The position numbers and the translations under genes are program-made. A DNA stretch of 64,000 bases. Origin: Christiangramia aestuarii (GTDB lineage Bacteria > Bacteroidota > Bacteroidia > Flavobacteriales > Flavobacteriaceae). The notes beneath the pieces are model-generated. The model ran no database searches. It was not told where the DNA came from and saw nothing but the letters and a program-made list of their open reading frames with translations. The stretch covers positions 518,513 to 582,512 of the forward strand of contig NZ_VJVW01000002.1 of assembly GCF_009735585.1 (NCBI RefSeq). The letters are read 5' to 3'. Positions 15,052 to 24,290 of the stretch are shown here, piece by piece; the first letter of the stretch is position 1, and every line of letters starts with the position of its first letter.

Positions 15052-16101
15052 CTAACTACCAGATCCCTGATCGTGGCATTCGTTAAGTGCTGCTTGCAGC
15101 TTATTCTGGGCCTCTTCTTTAATGGCTTCGAAATTAGCGTTCTCGATCTCCAGTTTTTCATCTCGAATCTCCTCTGCAGTTTGTACTTCAAGGATTTCCT
15201 TCTGATTGATCGTAGAAACTCCAGCCGCATACCATTCTTTAAGAGCCTGTCTTGAACTTACGGTAAAGATAAGGGCTAGTTCCCTGATTTCTTCAGCAAT
15301 ATCAGGGTTAGTATCAGCGTAACTATCGGCAAGTTCCAGTAATTGGATAGCTGCAGCCTGGAATTGAGATTTATAGTCTTCATAGGTCTGGTTCAGGGCT
15401 TCCAGCCTGTTATCTGCGCGAAGCTCAGCCTCTCCTACTCTTCTTACATAATTGGCTTCTATGATCCCAAGGTTTTCCTCGTGCTTGGCAATAGGATCGG
15501 CCATGGCCTTTTCGTAAGCTGCCTGGGCCGCTGCCTCACAACCAGAAGTTTGCTGTTTGGTAGAAGCTTTACCGCGAGTGAAATCATTTTGAACAACAGA
15601 ACTTCCTTCGGTCACTACAAGGTTATCCCCAAGGTCTATTACCGGAAGTAAATTTAGAACTTCGGCCGGAGCGTTCTCCAACGCAGCCTCCAGGTCCTGA
15701 AGATCGGAACTCAGCTCTTCTGCATTAAATATTTCCTCGATCTTCTCTGAGGTAAGATCTGCTGCCGCCTGCTGATTTTCCAGAGAAAGTGTTTCTGAAA
15801 AATCCCCAACAGCTTCAAGGCTTTGTTCGGTCTCGGTACTAAGATCTCCACCATCGGCAAGATCGTTGGTAAGATCCTGCTTGGCCGCAGATTCCTCTAC
15901 TTTCCCTGTATTAGGTTCAGTAATTTCAGGATCTGGATCATCCACATCTGGTAATTCGTCCAGGTCTTCAAACTGGTCTTCGAAATCGTATTCTGGTGGG
16001 TTATCATCATCTTTACTACAGTTAACTAACAATAAGCCAGCCAGGGCAAGGCTGAAAAAAAGTGCCGGCCTGGCGGTGGAGCGTAAAAAATTTAATTTCA
16101 T
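15052..16101 (-). CDS. Acidic, alpha-helical lipoprotein of unknown function
   Basis: A 349-residue lipoprotein: signal peptide and lipobox LLLVNC at about residues 23-28, followed by an Asp-rich segment (CSKDDDNPPEYDFEDQFEDL) that extends to about residue 65. The rest is Ala/Glu/Lys-rich helix with heptad-like stretches typical of coiled coils (for example 205-260 and 300-340). One internal cysteine pair (GCEAA and NECHD) may form a disulfide. I recognise no family. It lies inside the EPS locus, between the WecA-type gene and the YjbH-like pair, so a role at the cell surface in polymer export or attachment is possible but is inference only. Confidence 0.6.
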   Translation of the reverse strand: MKLNFLRSTARPALFFSLALAGLLLVNCSKDDDNPPEYDFEDQFEDLDELPDVDDPDPEITEPNTGKVEESAAKQDLTNDLADGGDLSTETEQSLEAVGDFSETLSLENQQAAADLTSEKIEEIFNAEELSSDLQDLEAALENAPAEVLNLLPVIDLGDNLVVTEGSSVVQNDFTRGKASTKQQTSGCEAAAQAAYEKAMADPIAKHEENLGIIEANYVRRVGEAELRADNRLEALNQTYEDYKSQFQAAAIQLLELADSYADTNPDIAEEIRELALIFTVSSRQALKEWYAAGVSTINQKEILEVQTAEEIRDEKLEIENANFEAIKEEAQNKLQAALNECHDQGSGS

Positions 16102-16162
16102 AAGATTGGTTTAATAAAAATTGATAATTGAAAGAGTATTTAATTAATAAAAGTTTTAATAT

Positions 16163-17356
16163 CTAAAGACTAAAAAAGCTGTTCTCCCTTACCAGTTCCC
16201 TTAACTGTACCCTAATTCCTTTAGGTCTTCTCGGTTCAGCTTGCTTCAATTCCTGAGCCCTTTTCTTGAGCATCTCGAACATCACTCCCACCACTAAAAA
16301 AAGAAAAATACAGAATGCACTCATCCAAAGACTGTTCAGTTCCCGGCTTACCAGGATACAAACCGCAATTATAAGAATATTAAGGCCACCAAGAACTAAA
16401 CTGGCCTTTTTATGAGACAAATTATTGTCCAGTAGTACGTGATGCAGGTGATTACGGTCTGCCTCAAAAGGAGACTTGCCATCGCTTAAGCGAATTAGGA
16501 TCACTCTTAAGGTATCGAAAATGGGAAGAAAAAGTACCGCCAGCACAAAAAGGGCCCTGTTCTCTGGCAGGAAGCCAATTTTCAACAATTCCGGAGATTC
16601 CGGCATCACCAGGATCTTGAGACTAAGAAAAGCGATAAGAAAACCTATGATCAATGAACCCCCATCCCCCATGAACATCTTGCGGTGACTATTGGAAAAA
16701 TTATACCTTAAAAAAGCAGCCAGTATACCCACGGCACTAACACTTAGCAATACAAAATAGGGTTCTCTAACCAGGTAGAAAGCTAGTGCGAATATGCTGC
16801 AGATCACTATTCCGGCGATTCCGGCCAGGCCATCTATCCCATCAATTAAATTATAGGCGTTGATAAGGGCGACCACGATCAATAGCTTTAAACCATAGCC
16901 AATAATTAAAGGGATTTCCCCTATCCCTAAAAAACCATGCAGGTCGAGCATGCTCAACTCCGGGGAAAAAATGATAAAGCCTGCGGCAAAGACCTGACTT
17001 ATAAATTTAAGTTTTGCCGAAGAAACAACAAGGTCATCCTTTAAACCTGCCATAAAAAGAAAGGTCAATCCAATAATCAAATGATTTCCGGTAAAAGAAG
17101 TTCGCAGACTTTGCAAAACACTGATAATAAGTATCAATACCAGGAAAAAAGCTACTCCTCCAAAGGAGGGTACCTCAAGCTTATGGGAACTGCGGTGATT
17201 GATCTCTGTAACCAATTTTTTCTCTTTGGTTACCCATAATACCTTTGGGATAAAATACCAGGTTAAACAAAATGCCAATAGAAAAGTTCCAGCGGCAAAA
17301 ATTGCATAATAGCCCCGGAAGAGATCTAGAAGTACCTGGTGGTCTAAAATGTTCAT
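16163..17356 (-). CDS. WecA/MraY-family undecaprenyl-phosphate sugar-1-phosphate transferase
   Basis: Initiates polymer assembly by moving a sugar-1-phosphate, probably GlcNAc-1-P, from a UDP-sugar to undecaprenyl phosphate at the inner membrane. The 397-residue protein has about ten membrane helices and all family motifs: LKDD (105-108), NLIDGIDGLAG (169-179), MGDGGS (229-234) and the HLHH loop (303-306). It sits downstream of wecB and the WecG-type gene, as in enterobacterial common antigen synthesis, which fits GlcNAc-P-P-lipid as acceptor. The hydrophilic C-terminal tail is arginine/lysine-rich. Confidence 0.9.
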   Translation of the reverse strand: MNILDHQVLLDLFRGYYAIFAAGTFLLAFCLTWYFIPKVLWVTKEKKLVTEINHRSSHKLEVPSFGGVAFFLVLILIISVLQSLRTSFTGNHLIIGLTFLFMAGLKDDLVVSSAKLKFISQVFAAGFIIFSPELSMLDLHGFLGIGEIPLIIGYGLKLLIVVALINAYNLIDGIDGLAGIAGIVICSIFALAFYLVREPYFVLLSVSAVGILAAFLRYNFSNSHRKMFMGDGGSLIIGFLIAFLSLKILVMPESPELLKIGFLPENRALFVLAVLFLPIFDTLRVILIRLSDGKSPFEADRNHLHHVLLDNNLSHKKASLVLGGLNILIIAVCILVSRELNSLWMSAFCIFLFLVVGVMFEMLKKRAQELKQAEPRRPKGIRVQLRELVRENSFFSL

Positions 17357-17417
17357 AGGATTAGGTTGATATTGGTCTTAAAATTATAAACCTATCGGTA
17401 GGGCAATAAGTATTAGT

Positions 17418-18533
17418 TTAAATTAATATTTCGGAACGCTGGTAAAGATATAAAAGTCTTTCAATAATTCGTTCTGCTGTCTTCCCATCCCACAAAGGAA
17501 TTTCTCTTCCCTTTTTCCAGTTACCCGCCATTAATTTTTCCAGGTAAGGCTGAAGGCTTTTTGGATCAGTGCCAACAAGTTCGTTGGTACCTAAGGTAAT
17601 AGTTTCCGGTCTTTCGGTATTATCACGAAGGGTCATGCAGGGTACTCCCATAACGGTAGTTTCCTCGGTAATTCCTCCTGAATCGGTAACCACAGCTTTT
17701 GCATATTTTACTAGATAATTGAATTCCAGGTAGGATAAAGGCTCTACATAATGTAGATTCTTATGTTCTATTCCTAAATTCTTTAAAATTTTAGCAGTTC
17801 TCGGGTGAACCGGAAAAATAACAGGCAGGTTCCCGGAACCATCAATGATCGCCTGCATCATTTCCTTCAGCTTTTCTTCCTCATCCACATTCGCAGGTCT
17901 ATGGAGGGTAAGCACCAGGTATTCTCCTTTTTCAAGGTTTTCTCCAGCAACTTTTATTTTCGGATTAACCAACCTTTCCTGATTTGCAAGGAGGGTATCT
18001 ATCATAGTATTTCCCACAAAATGTATCCTATCCTCTTCTATACCGGCTTTTCTAAGGTTTTCATTCGCGATTTCTGAAGTTGTAAAAAAATGGTCGGTAA
18101 TCGAGTCTGTCACCATACGGTTGATCTCTTCGGGCATGCTAAGATCTCCAGACCTGATCCCAGCCTCCACATGAACCACTTCAATATTCAGTTTCTTAGC
18201 CGTGATACTGCAGGCCATGGTGGAAGTCACGTCGCCAACTACCAACACTACATCAGAAGGATTCTCCAGTAATTCCTTTTCGAACCTGACCATTATATTG
18301 GCCGTTTGTTCAGCCTGACTTCCGCCGCCAGCTTCCAGGTTAGCATGAGGTTCAGGAATTCCAAGCTGTTCGAAGAAGCTTCCGGACATCTTTTTATCAT
18401 AATGCTGACCGGTATGTACCAGTCTGAAATCTATAGCTTCACCTTCTTTCCTGGCCTTTTCAATAGCTTTGATGATAGGAGCGATCTTCATAAAGTTCGG
18501 CCGTGCCCCAGCGATTATAGTAATTTTCAACAT
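17418..18533 (-). CDS. wecB: UDP-N-acetylglucosamine 2-epimerase (non-hydrolysing)
   Basis: Interconverts UDP-GlcNAc and UDP-ManNAc in the cytosol. The 371-residue length and the blocks GARPNFMK near the N-terminus, GDVTSTMAC, HVEAGIRSGD, PEEINR and DSGGITEET are those of the WecB/MnaA family. It provides ManNAc for the polymer and possibly for the next gene upstream, a WecG/TagA-type transferase that in other species uses ManNAc or ManNAcA as donor. A 41-base spacer containing a dispersed repeat separates it from that gene. Confidence 0.95.
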   Translation of the reverse strand: MLKITIIAGARPNFMKIAPIIKAIEKARKEGEAIDFRLVHTGQHYDKKMSGSFFEQLGIPEPHANLEAGGGSQAEQTANIMVRFEKELLENPSDVVLVVGDVTSTMACSITAKKLNIEVVHVEAGIRSGDLSMPEEINRMVTDSITDHFFTTSEIANENLRKAGIEEDRIHFVGNTMIDTLLANQERLVNPKIKVAGENLEKGEYLVLTLHRPANVDEEEKLKEMMQAIIDGSGNLPVIFPVHPRTAKILKNLGIEHKNLHYVEPLSYLEFNYLVKYAKAVVTDSGGITEETTVMGVPCMTLRDNTERPETITLGTNELVGTDPKSLQPYLEKLMAGNWKKGREIPLWDGKTAERIIERLLYLYQRSEILI

Positions 18534-18544
18534 ATTAATTTAAT

Positions 18545-18575
18545 TGTCATTCTCGAGCGAAGTCAAGAGGTTTAT
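18545..18575. repeat. Dispersed repeat inside the wecB-wecG operon spacer
   Basis: TGTCATTCTCGAGCGAAGTC followed by AAGAGGTTTATT fills almost the whole spacer between the WecG-type gene and wecB. It is of the same family as the element at 8986-9021, and it touches the last codon of the upstream gene. Confidence 0.5.
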
Positions 18576-19273
18576 TAAAATTTATTTCTCTTAAGAAGAT
18601 ATAGAAACCTTACAAGATGTATCTGCCTTTTAATTCGAGAAGGTTGTTTCACTAATCGATAAGCCCATTCCAGGTTATTTTCCACCCACCATTTTGGGGC
18701 TCTTTCCACATTACCGGTAAAAACATCAAAACTACCACCCAAACCTTGGTACAAGGCTGGATGTTTTTTTTGTATTTCTTCCATAAGCAACTCCTGCTTA
18801 GGAGATCCCATCGCCACAAAAACAACATCAGGTTTCTTCAGAACAATATCGCTTATCAATTCTTGTTTCTCTTCCTTGGATTTAATATATCCATTACGAT
18901 AATTAACAATTTTAATTCCTGCAAATTGTCTTTTAAGCTCTGTTACGGTTTCCTCTATGATTTCTTGTTTTCCTCCAACAAGGTAAAAAGTCTTCTCTTT
19001 ATAGTAGGTTTTAATAATATCCAACCAAAGTTCACAACCGGGAATCTTTACAACATTTTCAATACCCTTTTGCTTGAGTGCCATCACTGCTCCGATACCG
19101 TCAGGATACCCCATATTCCTATTTATGATACCTCTGGAGGCACTTGTTGCATGCAGAATTTTCTCCGCATTAACTGCAACCAGGATCTTCTGTCCTTTCG
19201 TAGCAAAATCTATAAGTGATTCTCTTGATTCTGGAGCGTAGGTTTGTACCCCATTAATCGATTGCGACTGCAT
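18575..19273 (-). CDS. WecG/TagA/CpsF-family glycosyltransferase (GT26)
   Basis: Adds the second sugar, typically ManNAc or ManNAcA, to the lipid-linked first sugar at the membrane. The 232-residue protein carries family blocks: NAEKILHATSASRGIINRNMG, YPDGIGAVMALK, a Rossmann-type segment FYLVGGKQEI, and VFVAMGSPKQELLMEE, then GLGGSFDVFTGNVERAPKWW near the C-terminus. Its N-terminus overlaps by 20 bases the upstream gene for the alpha-barrel protein. Adjacent wecB and a WecA-type gene form a coherent initiation module. Confidence 0.92.
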   Translation of the reverse strand: MQSQSINGVQTYAPESRESLIDFATKGQKILVAVNAEKILHATSASRGIINRNMGYPDGIGAVMALKQKGIENVVKIPGCELWLDIIKTYYKEKTFYLVGGKQEIIEETVTELKRQFAGIKIVNYRNGYIKSKEEKQELISDIVLKKPDVVFVAMGSPKQELLMEEIQKKHPALYQGLGGSFDVFTGNVERAPKWWVENNLEWAYRLVKQPSRIKRQIHLVRFLYLLKRNKF

Positions 19274-20483
19274 TTTTCATTTTTTGATCTTCCAACAAAT
19301 AATGACTCATAGCATTGAACATAAAGGCGTTGCTCCACCTCATATAAGAGATTTTCGAACTTATCCCTTTTTTCAACTGGTAGTAAAAAAATCCTTTTCT
19401 ATCCTGCATATTCTTAATGGACCAATCTAAAACTTTGGAGGCAAGCCCCCGATATTGATTAAACCTGTCTAATCTAGAAAGTGTAACAAATAATTGAGCC
19501 GGACAGTGAATATCGATCGGATAAGTTTTATCATGGTAATATTTTGGGGTACCGTCTTCCTTAAAAAAGTTACTAATGTAGAAATCAAATCCTTCCCTAA
19601 TATTATCTTTAAAGGCAGTATCTCCAGTATTTTCCTGGTAAAACTGAATGGCATCAAGATTATAACCAGTATGGAAGCTATCTATCCAGGATTGAACAGG
19701 TAGCAATCCATATATCCAGGATCCATCTTCACGTTGGCCTTTACAAGCAGCCATCACGGATAATCGAGCTAAATTTTTATATTCTTCCTTGCCCGTGTAT
19801 TTATAGCAGATACTGAGTAATTTAGTACCGAGTAATGATGCATTGTATACAGTATTATTGCCATTTAGTGGACTATAAGAAAATAATATCCCTTCATTAT
19901 GCCTGGTCCGGTTTAGATCATTCACTATAAAATTTGCAGATGATAATGCAGTTTCCAAGTACTTTTTCTCTTTTGTTATCTCGTAAGCCTCAAACAATGC
20001 CGAGGCACAAAAGGTAGTTGCTACAACGGTTGGCGTTTCCTTTGGAAACAAGAACAACCTTCTAGCCTGCCAATCGAAATTATAGCCCCAACAGGCTCCA
20101 GAATAATTTTTACTCTGCTTCTCTATCAGTAAATCTGATAGAAAACAAATTTTTTCAAGAAATTCTTCTTTAGTACCAAAAGAGGTATCCCCAGATTTAG
20201 CAATTTTATAAAGATTACAATATCCACTGAGGAATAAACCAATACCTTTTGAATTAAATTCCTTTGGAACTAATAAAAGTTTGCGAAAATTAATCGGGCT
20301 TCTTTTAAACCCTTGTATCCACGCCAACCTGGCCAGATCCCAGTGTTGAAAACCGGTTGCTTTAAACACCTTAGAATTTAGACCATCATAGGGATCCCAG
20401 CCTTTAAACTCTTCAGATTCGCAATAATTCTTTAAATCTTTAAAAGAGGTGATATCCCTAGATTTCAACTTGTGCTCCTGCAT
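19254..20483 (-). CDS. Predicted alpha/alpha-barrel (six-hairpin) enzyme, function unknown
   Basis: A 409-residue, soluble protein composed of repeated helix pairs with aromatic/Gly turns (WGYNFDWQARR, HNEGILFSYSPLNGN, ACKGQREDGSWIYGLLP, FHTGYNLDAIQFY), the signature of the (alpha/alpha)6 toroid found in glucuronyl hydrolases, epimerases and polysaccharide lyases. No signal peptide, so it would act in the cytosol. It overlaps the ADH/Gfo-Idh-MocA fusion gene by 26 bases, an association I know from other polysaccharide loci. A role as a sugar or uronosyl epimerase or hydrolase is plausible but inferred. Confidence 0.65.
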   Translation of the reverse strand: MQEHKLKSRDITSFKDLKNYCESEEFKGWDPYDGLNSKVFKATGFQHWDLARLAWIQGFKRSPINFRKLLLVPKEFNSKGIGLFLSGYCNLYKIAKSGDTSFGTKEEFLEKICFLSDLLIEKQSKNYSGACWGYNFDWQARRLFLFPKETPTVVATTFCASALFEAYEITKEKKYLETALSSANFIVNDLNRTRHNEGILFSYSPLNGNNTVYNASLLGTKLLSICYKYTGKEEYKNLARLSVMAACKGQREDGSWIYGLLPVQSWIDSFHTGYNLDAIQFYQENTGDTAFKDNIREGFDFYISNFFKEDGTPKYYHDKTYPIDIHCPAQLFVTLSRLDRFNQYRGLASKVLDWSIKNMQDRKGFFYYQLKKGISSKISYMRWSNAFMFNAMSHYLLEDQKMKNAVAID

Positions 20484-22596
20484 TTTTTATTGATTCAAGA
20501 ACTTTAAAACTCGCCTTAGTAACGGCATATAATTCTTCAAATGGAATAGGAGAAGATCCATCTTTAATTAGATGTTCCATAAAACTCTCAACCATTTCTT
20601 TTTGCCCTTTATTCTGATTTAGAAGCTTTTTCTTTGACGGTTTTCCCTTACCATATATTTTTAATTCTTTAAAATCATTGATCACAGCAGTTGTGCCCGA
20701 GGAGTATATTTCAATGTACTCCTTCGGAAGCTCTTTAGCACCATTGGCGTAGTAAGCCACTACCCCAGTTGAGCCATTTTCAAATTGAAGTAATATATTC
20801 GCAGTATCATTTAATCCCTGTGGATCGGGGAGTGCATTAGCAGAAAGTTTTACGGGCTTACTTCCATTAATAAAGGTTAGGTAATCTATAAAATGGCATG
20901 CTTCTCCAATTATTCTGCCACCACCAATTTCCATATCCTGAATCCATGTATCTTTGGGAATGGCACCTGCATTGATCCTATAGATCATTGACATTGGACC
21001 GTTCCCAATTTTCTTTTTTACAGTTTTACTGAAAGGTGCAAATCTTCTGTTCACGCCCATCATTATAGCTTTACCAGATCTTGCCTGCTCCTGCGCAATT
21101 TCCTCAAGTTCTTCCTGATTTAGACATAATGGTTTTTCAACAAAAATATTTTTGTCAGACTTTAAACCCTTGAGAACATACGAACCATGAGAATCATGAC
21201 GCGTAGCTACAAATAAAGTATTTGTCTTGATATCGAGCACATCTTCCTCTCTGGAAGCGCAGAATTCAAAATTGAATTTTTCAGCAACTCTTTTAGATGT
21301 TGTGCCGTTATTAGTAAGAACTCCAATTCGTTGAACTTCTTTGGTATCAGGGAGATTTGGCAATAAATTGCCCTGGGCATAACTACCTGCTCCAATAAAA
21401 GATATATTAATATTCCCTGCTGGTTTTGAGGAGTTTGTAGAAACAGGATCCTTTAGCTGTTCTTTTTCACTATTATATTTTAAAGCTAATCCAATAAAAG
21501 GTTCGGTCTTATTGACTACTAAGTCAAAAGCCTTTGGTGCATCGTCGAAATCAAATTCGTGGGTCGTGAGGTAATCGATGTTGATTCTTTCCGTATTAAG
21601 TAAATACTGAAAAGCTTCCATATTTCGCTTTTCTGTCCATCTTACATATGCCACAGGATAATCCATTCCTTTTTCCTCATAATCCAGGTCATATCTTCCC
21701 GGGCCATAGGAACACGCCATCTTTAGTTCCAATTCTTTTCGGTAATAATAAGGATCACGATCAAAACCGGTAGGCACAGCTCCAAGGACTACTACTTTCC
21801 CTTTTTTTCTGGCAACAGCCCCAGCAAAATTTACCGGGTCTAAACTTGAAGTTGCCGCAGCAATTATAACCGCATCAGCTCCGATCCCATTTGTGACATT
21901 CGAAATCTTATCTTCAATTCCTCCTGTATTTCTACTAAAGCCGTGGTCAACTGCTCCATTCTTAACTGCAAGATCAACAGCAGCATCTGAAATATCGACC
22001 CCGATGACATTTACACCCGAAGCTTTGAGAATTAGGCAGGCTAACTGCCCTAACAATCCTAAACCAATGACCACACAACTTTCTCCCAGCCTGAGATCTG
22101 CCTGCCGGACTCCCTGCATGGAAATTGCTCCAAGCGTATTGTAGGCTGCGTTTTTTAGATCAGATTTTTCTTGCAGCTTTACGCAAAGGTTTACCGGTAC
22201 AGAAACAATTTCGGCATGATTTGCATAGCCGGCTCCGGCACATGCCACCTTGTCTCCTACTTTAAATTCGGTAACTCCTTCTCCTACTTCTACCACTTCA
22301 CCAGCGCTACTATACCCAAGTGGTGAGTAAGCATCTAATTTTTTAGTAACCGCTCTATAAGTTTGTACTGGTCCTTGTTTCTTTAAAACATCCAGCACTT
22401 GTTTAACCTGCTGCGGCCTTTCTTTAGCTTTTCCAATAAGGCTTTTGCGTGCCGCCTGAACGGTAGAACCTTCAGTTCCTGCACTAATAAGTGAATAATG
22501 ATTTTTCACTATCACCATTCCCTTTCCCACTTGAGGATATGGAACATCCTGTATAATCATTTCGCCCGACCCGAGCTTTTGCGTAAGTTGCTGCAT
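20458..22596 (-). CDS. Fused zinc-type alcohol dehydrogenase and Gfo/Idh/MocA oxidoreductase
   Basis: A 712-residue fusion. Residues 1-375 are a medium-chain alcohol dehydrogenase with Rossmann motif VVIGLGLLGQLA (176-187) and the quinone-reductase-type GYSSAGEVVEVGEGV (94-108). Residues about 395-712 are a Gfo/Idh/MocA dehydrogenase with nucleotide motif IGAGSYAQG (401-409), NIFVEKPL (483-490) and a C-terminal substrate domain. The two halves are joined by a Ser/Asn-rich linker (about 380-393). Such fusions are found in bacterial surface-polysaccharide loci, where they are presumed to oxidise and reduce a sugar. The 3' overlap with the alpha-barrel gene implies a shared pathway. Confidence 0.9.
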   Translation of the reverse strand: MQQLTQKLGSGEMIIQDVPYPQVGKGMVIVKNHYSLISAGTEGSTVQAARKSLIGKAKERPQQVKQVLDVLKKQGPVQTYRAVTKKLDAYSPLGYSSAGEVVEVGEGVTEFKVGDKVACAGAGYANHAEIVSVPVNLCVKLQEKSDLKNAAYNTLGAISMQGVRQADLRLGESCVVIGLGLLGQLACLILKASGVNVIGVDISDAAVDLAVKNGAVDHGFSRNTGGIEDKISNVTNGIGADAVIIAAATSSLDPVNFAGAVARKKGKVVVLGAVPTGFDRDPYYYRKELELKMACSYGPGRYDLDYEEKGMDYPVAYVRWTEKRNMEAFQYLLNTERINIDYLTTHEFDFDDAPKAFDLVVNKTEPFIGLALKYNSEKEQLKDPVSTNSSKPAGNINISFIGAGSYAQGNLLPNLPDTKEVQRIGVLTNNGTTSKRVAEKFNFEFCASREEDVLDIKTNTLFVATRHDSHGSYVLKGLKSDKNIFVEKPLCLNQEELEEIAQEQARSGKAIMMGVNRRFAPFSKTVKKKIGNGPMSMIYRINAGAIPKDTWIQDMEIGGGRIIGEACHFIDYLTFINGSKPVKLSANALPDPQGLNDTANILLQFENGSTGVVAYYANGAKELPKEYIEIYSSGTTAVINDFKELKIYGKGKPSKKKLLNQNKGQKEMVESFMEHLIKDGSSPIPFEELYAVTKASFKVLESIKNAGAQVEI

Positions 22597-23834
22597 TAAT
22601 AGTAAATTATTTTATTTCTTAAATCATCAAATAATTCGGATTTCATTAAAAATAGGCCTATAAAACCCCAAAGTAAAATGTTATAATAATAATAGTCTCC
22701 CGGTGTTAATCCGGTACAGTCTATCAGGTACATCGCCAGTAACATCAATAGAAAGGGCTTTACTTTACCCCGATATTTCAAACCCAATATTCCTATTCTG
22801 ATAAAGAACAATGCATACAAGAAAACACCGATTATACCACTAACTAACAAAACCCTTAAAAATTCGTTATGTGCCGGCCTATTGATACCATCTCCAAAAA
22901 ATTTTCCAATGGCACTTCTTTTCTCCCAGTTTTCTAACATTTCTTCCCATATATAACCTCTTCCTGCCAGGGTGTACCTTGCGTCCTCAATTTCTCCACT
23001 CTGGAAGCCGGTTTCTTTTGAAAAAAGTTGTTCAATATTAGATTCCATTTTTTCTCCAAGCAGTAAAAATGCACAAAGCGAAAAAGTAATTACCAAAAAA
23101 GCCGATTTAAGTTTATTTGGAGCATAAATCACATAGCAAAGACCGCTCATCACTAGAATAAGCATACCAGCTTTGCTGAATACATTATATATCGCGTAAA
23201 CAGAGGATAACATTAAAAGAAATATTCCAAGTTTTGCATATGTCTTTGGCCTAAAAAGGAATAAATACAATGCCGAACCTATTAAGGTAAAATACCCATA
23301 AAACCTTACTGGAAAGGCATCATGATAAAGACCCACCATTCTAGTTAAACCAACCGTCTTTCGCTCACTCCAAACTATCCCGGTTTGTCCCTGGAATATA
23401 CTTATCGCAATAGGAAATATTCCTCCTATCATTAAGGCAATAAGGAACTTTTTAAGCTTTTCTGGAGTATCTATTAAATAAGGGATTAGAAAAAAGGCCA
23501 GCAGGATATTTATATACTTAATGAAGGATTCAAGAGCATTAAGAGGATTAAACAAAAAGCCATAAGCGATTCCAAAACATAGCGCCACGAATAAAAGAAT
23601 ACCCAGATTTGCCCAGCCCTTTCCCACATAGTGTTTACTCATGGATTTATAAAACATTATCGGGATTAAAATACCTTCAATTGCAATAAGCGACAATGGG
23701 CCAATCTTTGTTTCCCAGGTTGCATCTACAATTGATTTAGTTGCAACAATCAAGAGAAAAGCGGCAAATGGTCCCTCTTTAATTCTTGTAATTATTATTG
23801 CAACAATTATTATGCAAGCCAGGTAGAATAGCAT
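22596..23834 (-). CDS. Wzy-like O-antigen polymerase/ligase-family membrane protein
   Basis: A 412-residue protein with roughly ten to eleven membrane helices and one large extracytoplasmic loop (about 270-310, ending WEKRSAIGKFFGDGINRPAHNEFLRVL), the topology of Wzy polymerases and O-antigen ligases. The loop motif with H-N-E-F-L is the usual conserved site of the family. It is the only polymerase candidate of the locus, so it probably links repeat units at the periplasmic face. Its stop codon overlaps the ATG of the ADH fusion by one base (TAATG). Confidence 0.85.
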   Translation of the reverse strand: MLFYLACIIIVAIIITRIKEGPFAAFLLIVATKSIVDATWETKIGPLSLIAIEGILIPIMFYKSMSKHYVGKGWANLGILLFVALCFGIAYGFLFNPLNALESFIKYINILLAFFLIPYLIDTPEKLKKFLIALMIGGIFPIAISIFQGQTGIVWSERKTVGLTRMVGLYHDAFPVRFYGYFTLIGSALYLFLFRPKTYAKLGIFLLMLSSVYAIYNVFSKAGMLILVMSGLCYVIYAPNKLKSAFLVITFSLCAFLLLGEKMESNIEQLFSKETGFQSGEIEDARYTLAGRGYIWEEMLENWEKRSAIGKFFGDGINRPAHNEFLRVLLVSGIIGVFLYALFFIRIGILGLKYRGKVKPFLLMLLAMYLIDCTGLTPGDYYYYNILLWGFIGLFLMKSELFDDLRNKIIYY

Positions 23835-23843
23835 CTTCTTTCT

Positions 23844-24290
23844 TTAGTGTCTTTTCGGAAGTGAGTGATAAGGCTTTTTAAGCTCTTTAATAATCTTCAC
23901 AGGATTACCGGCCGCCACAACCCCGGACGGTATATCTTTATTAACAACCGAACCTGCGCCTATTACAGCATGATCACCAATCTTAACACCGCGGAGAATA
24001 ACAGTATTTACCCCTATAAAAACATGGTCTCCTATTTCTGTTATTCCTGTACCTGTATCATTGGGATCGATAACATGTGCTGCACCGTCATGAGATAAAA
24101 TATAACAACCATGTGTAATAAGACAGTGATCACCAATCTTAACTTCCCCCCTTCTTACATCCAATTTAGCACCAAGGCTAATCATGGTGTTTTCCCCTAT
24201 TGATGCACCGGAAGCTTTATAAAAACTCAACTGAATAAATCTTAGTAAATTACCCAACTGGTGTATTAATTTTCTAATAAGCAATTTCAT
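23844..24290 (-). CDS. Left-handed beta-helix (hexapeptide) acetyltransferase
   Basis: A 148-residue acyltransferase of the LacA/WbbJ type. Hexapeptide repeats are evident (IGENTMISLGAKLDV, IGDHCLITHGC, IGDHVFIGVNTVILRGVKIGDHAVIGAGSVV) and the C-terminal motif VAAGNPVKIIKEL closes the helix. H-containing loop ILSHDGAAHV probably holds the catalytic histidine. It would O- or N-acetylate a sugar of the polymer with acetyl-CoA. It sits between the polymerase and a glycosyltransferase and overlaps the latter by one base. Confidence 0.88.
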   Translation of the reverse strand: MKLLIRKLIHQLGNLLRFIQLSFYKASGASIGENTMISLGAKLDVRRGEVKIGDHCLITHGCYILSHDGAAHVIDPNDTGTGITEIGDHVFIGVNTVILRGVKIGDHAVIGAGSVVNKDIPSGVVAAGNPVKIIKELKKPYHSLPKRH

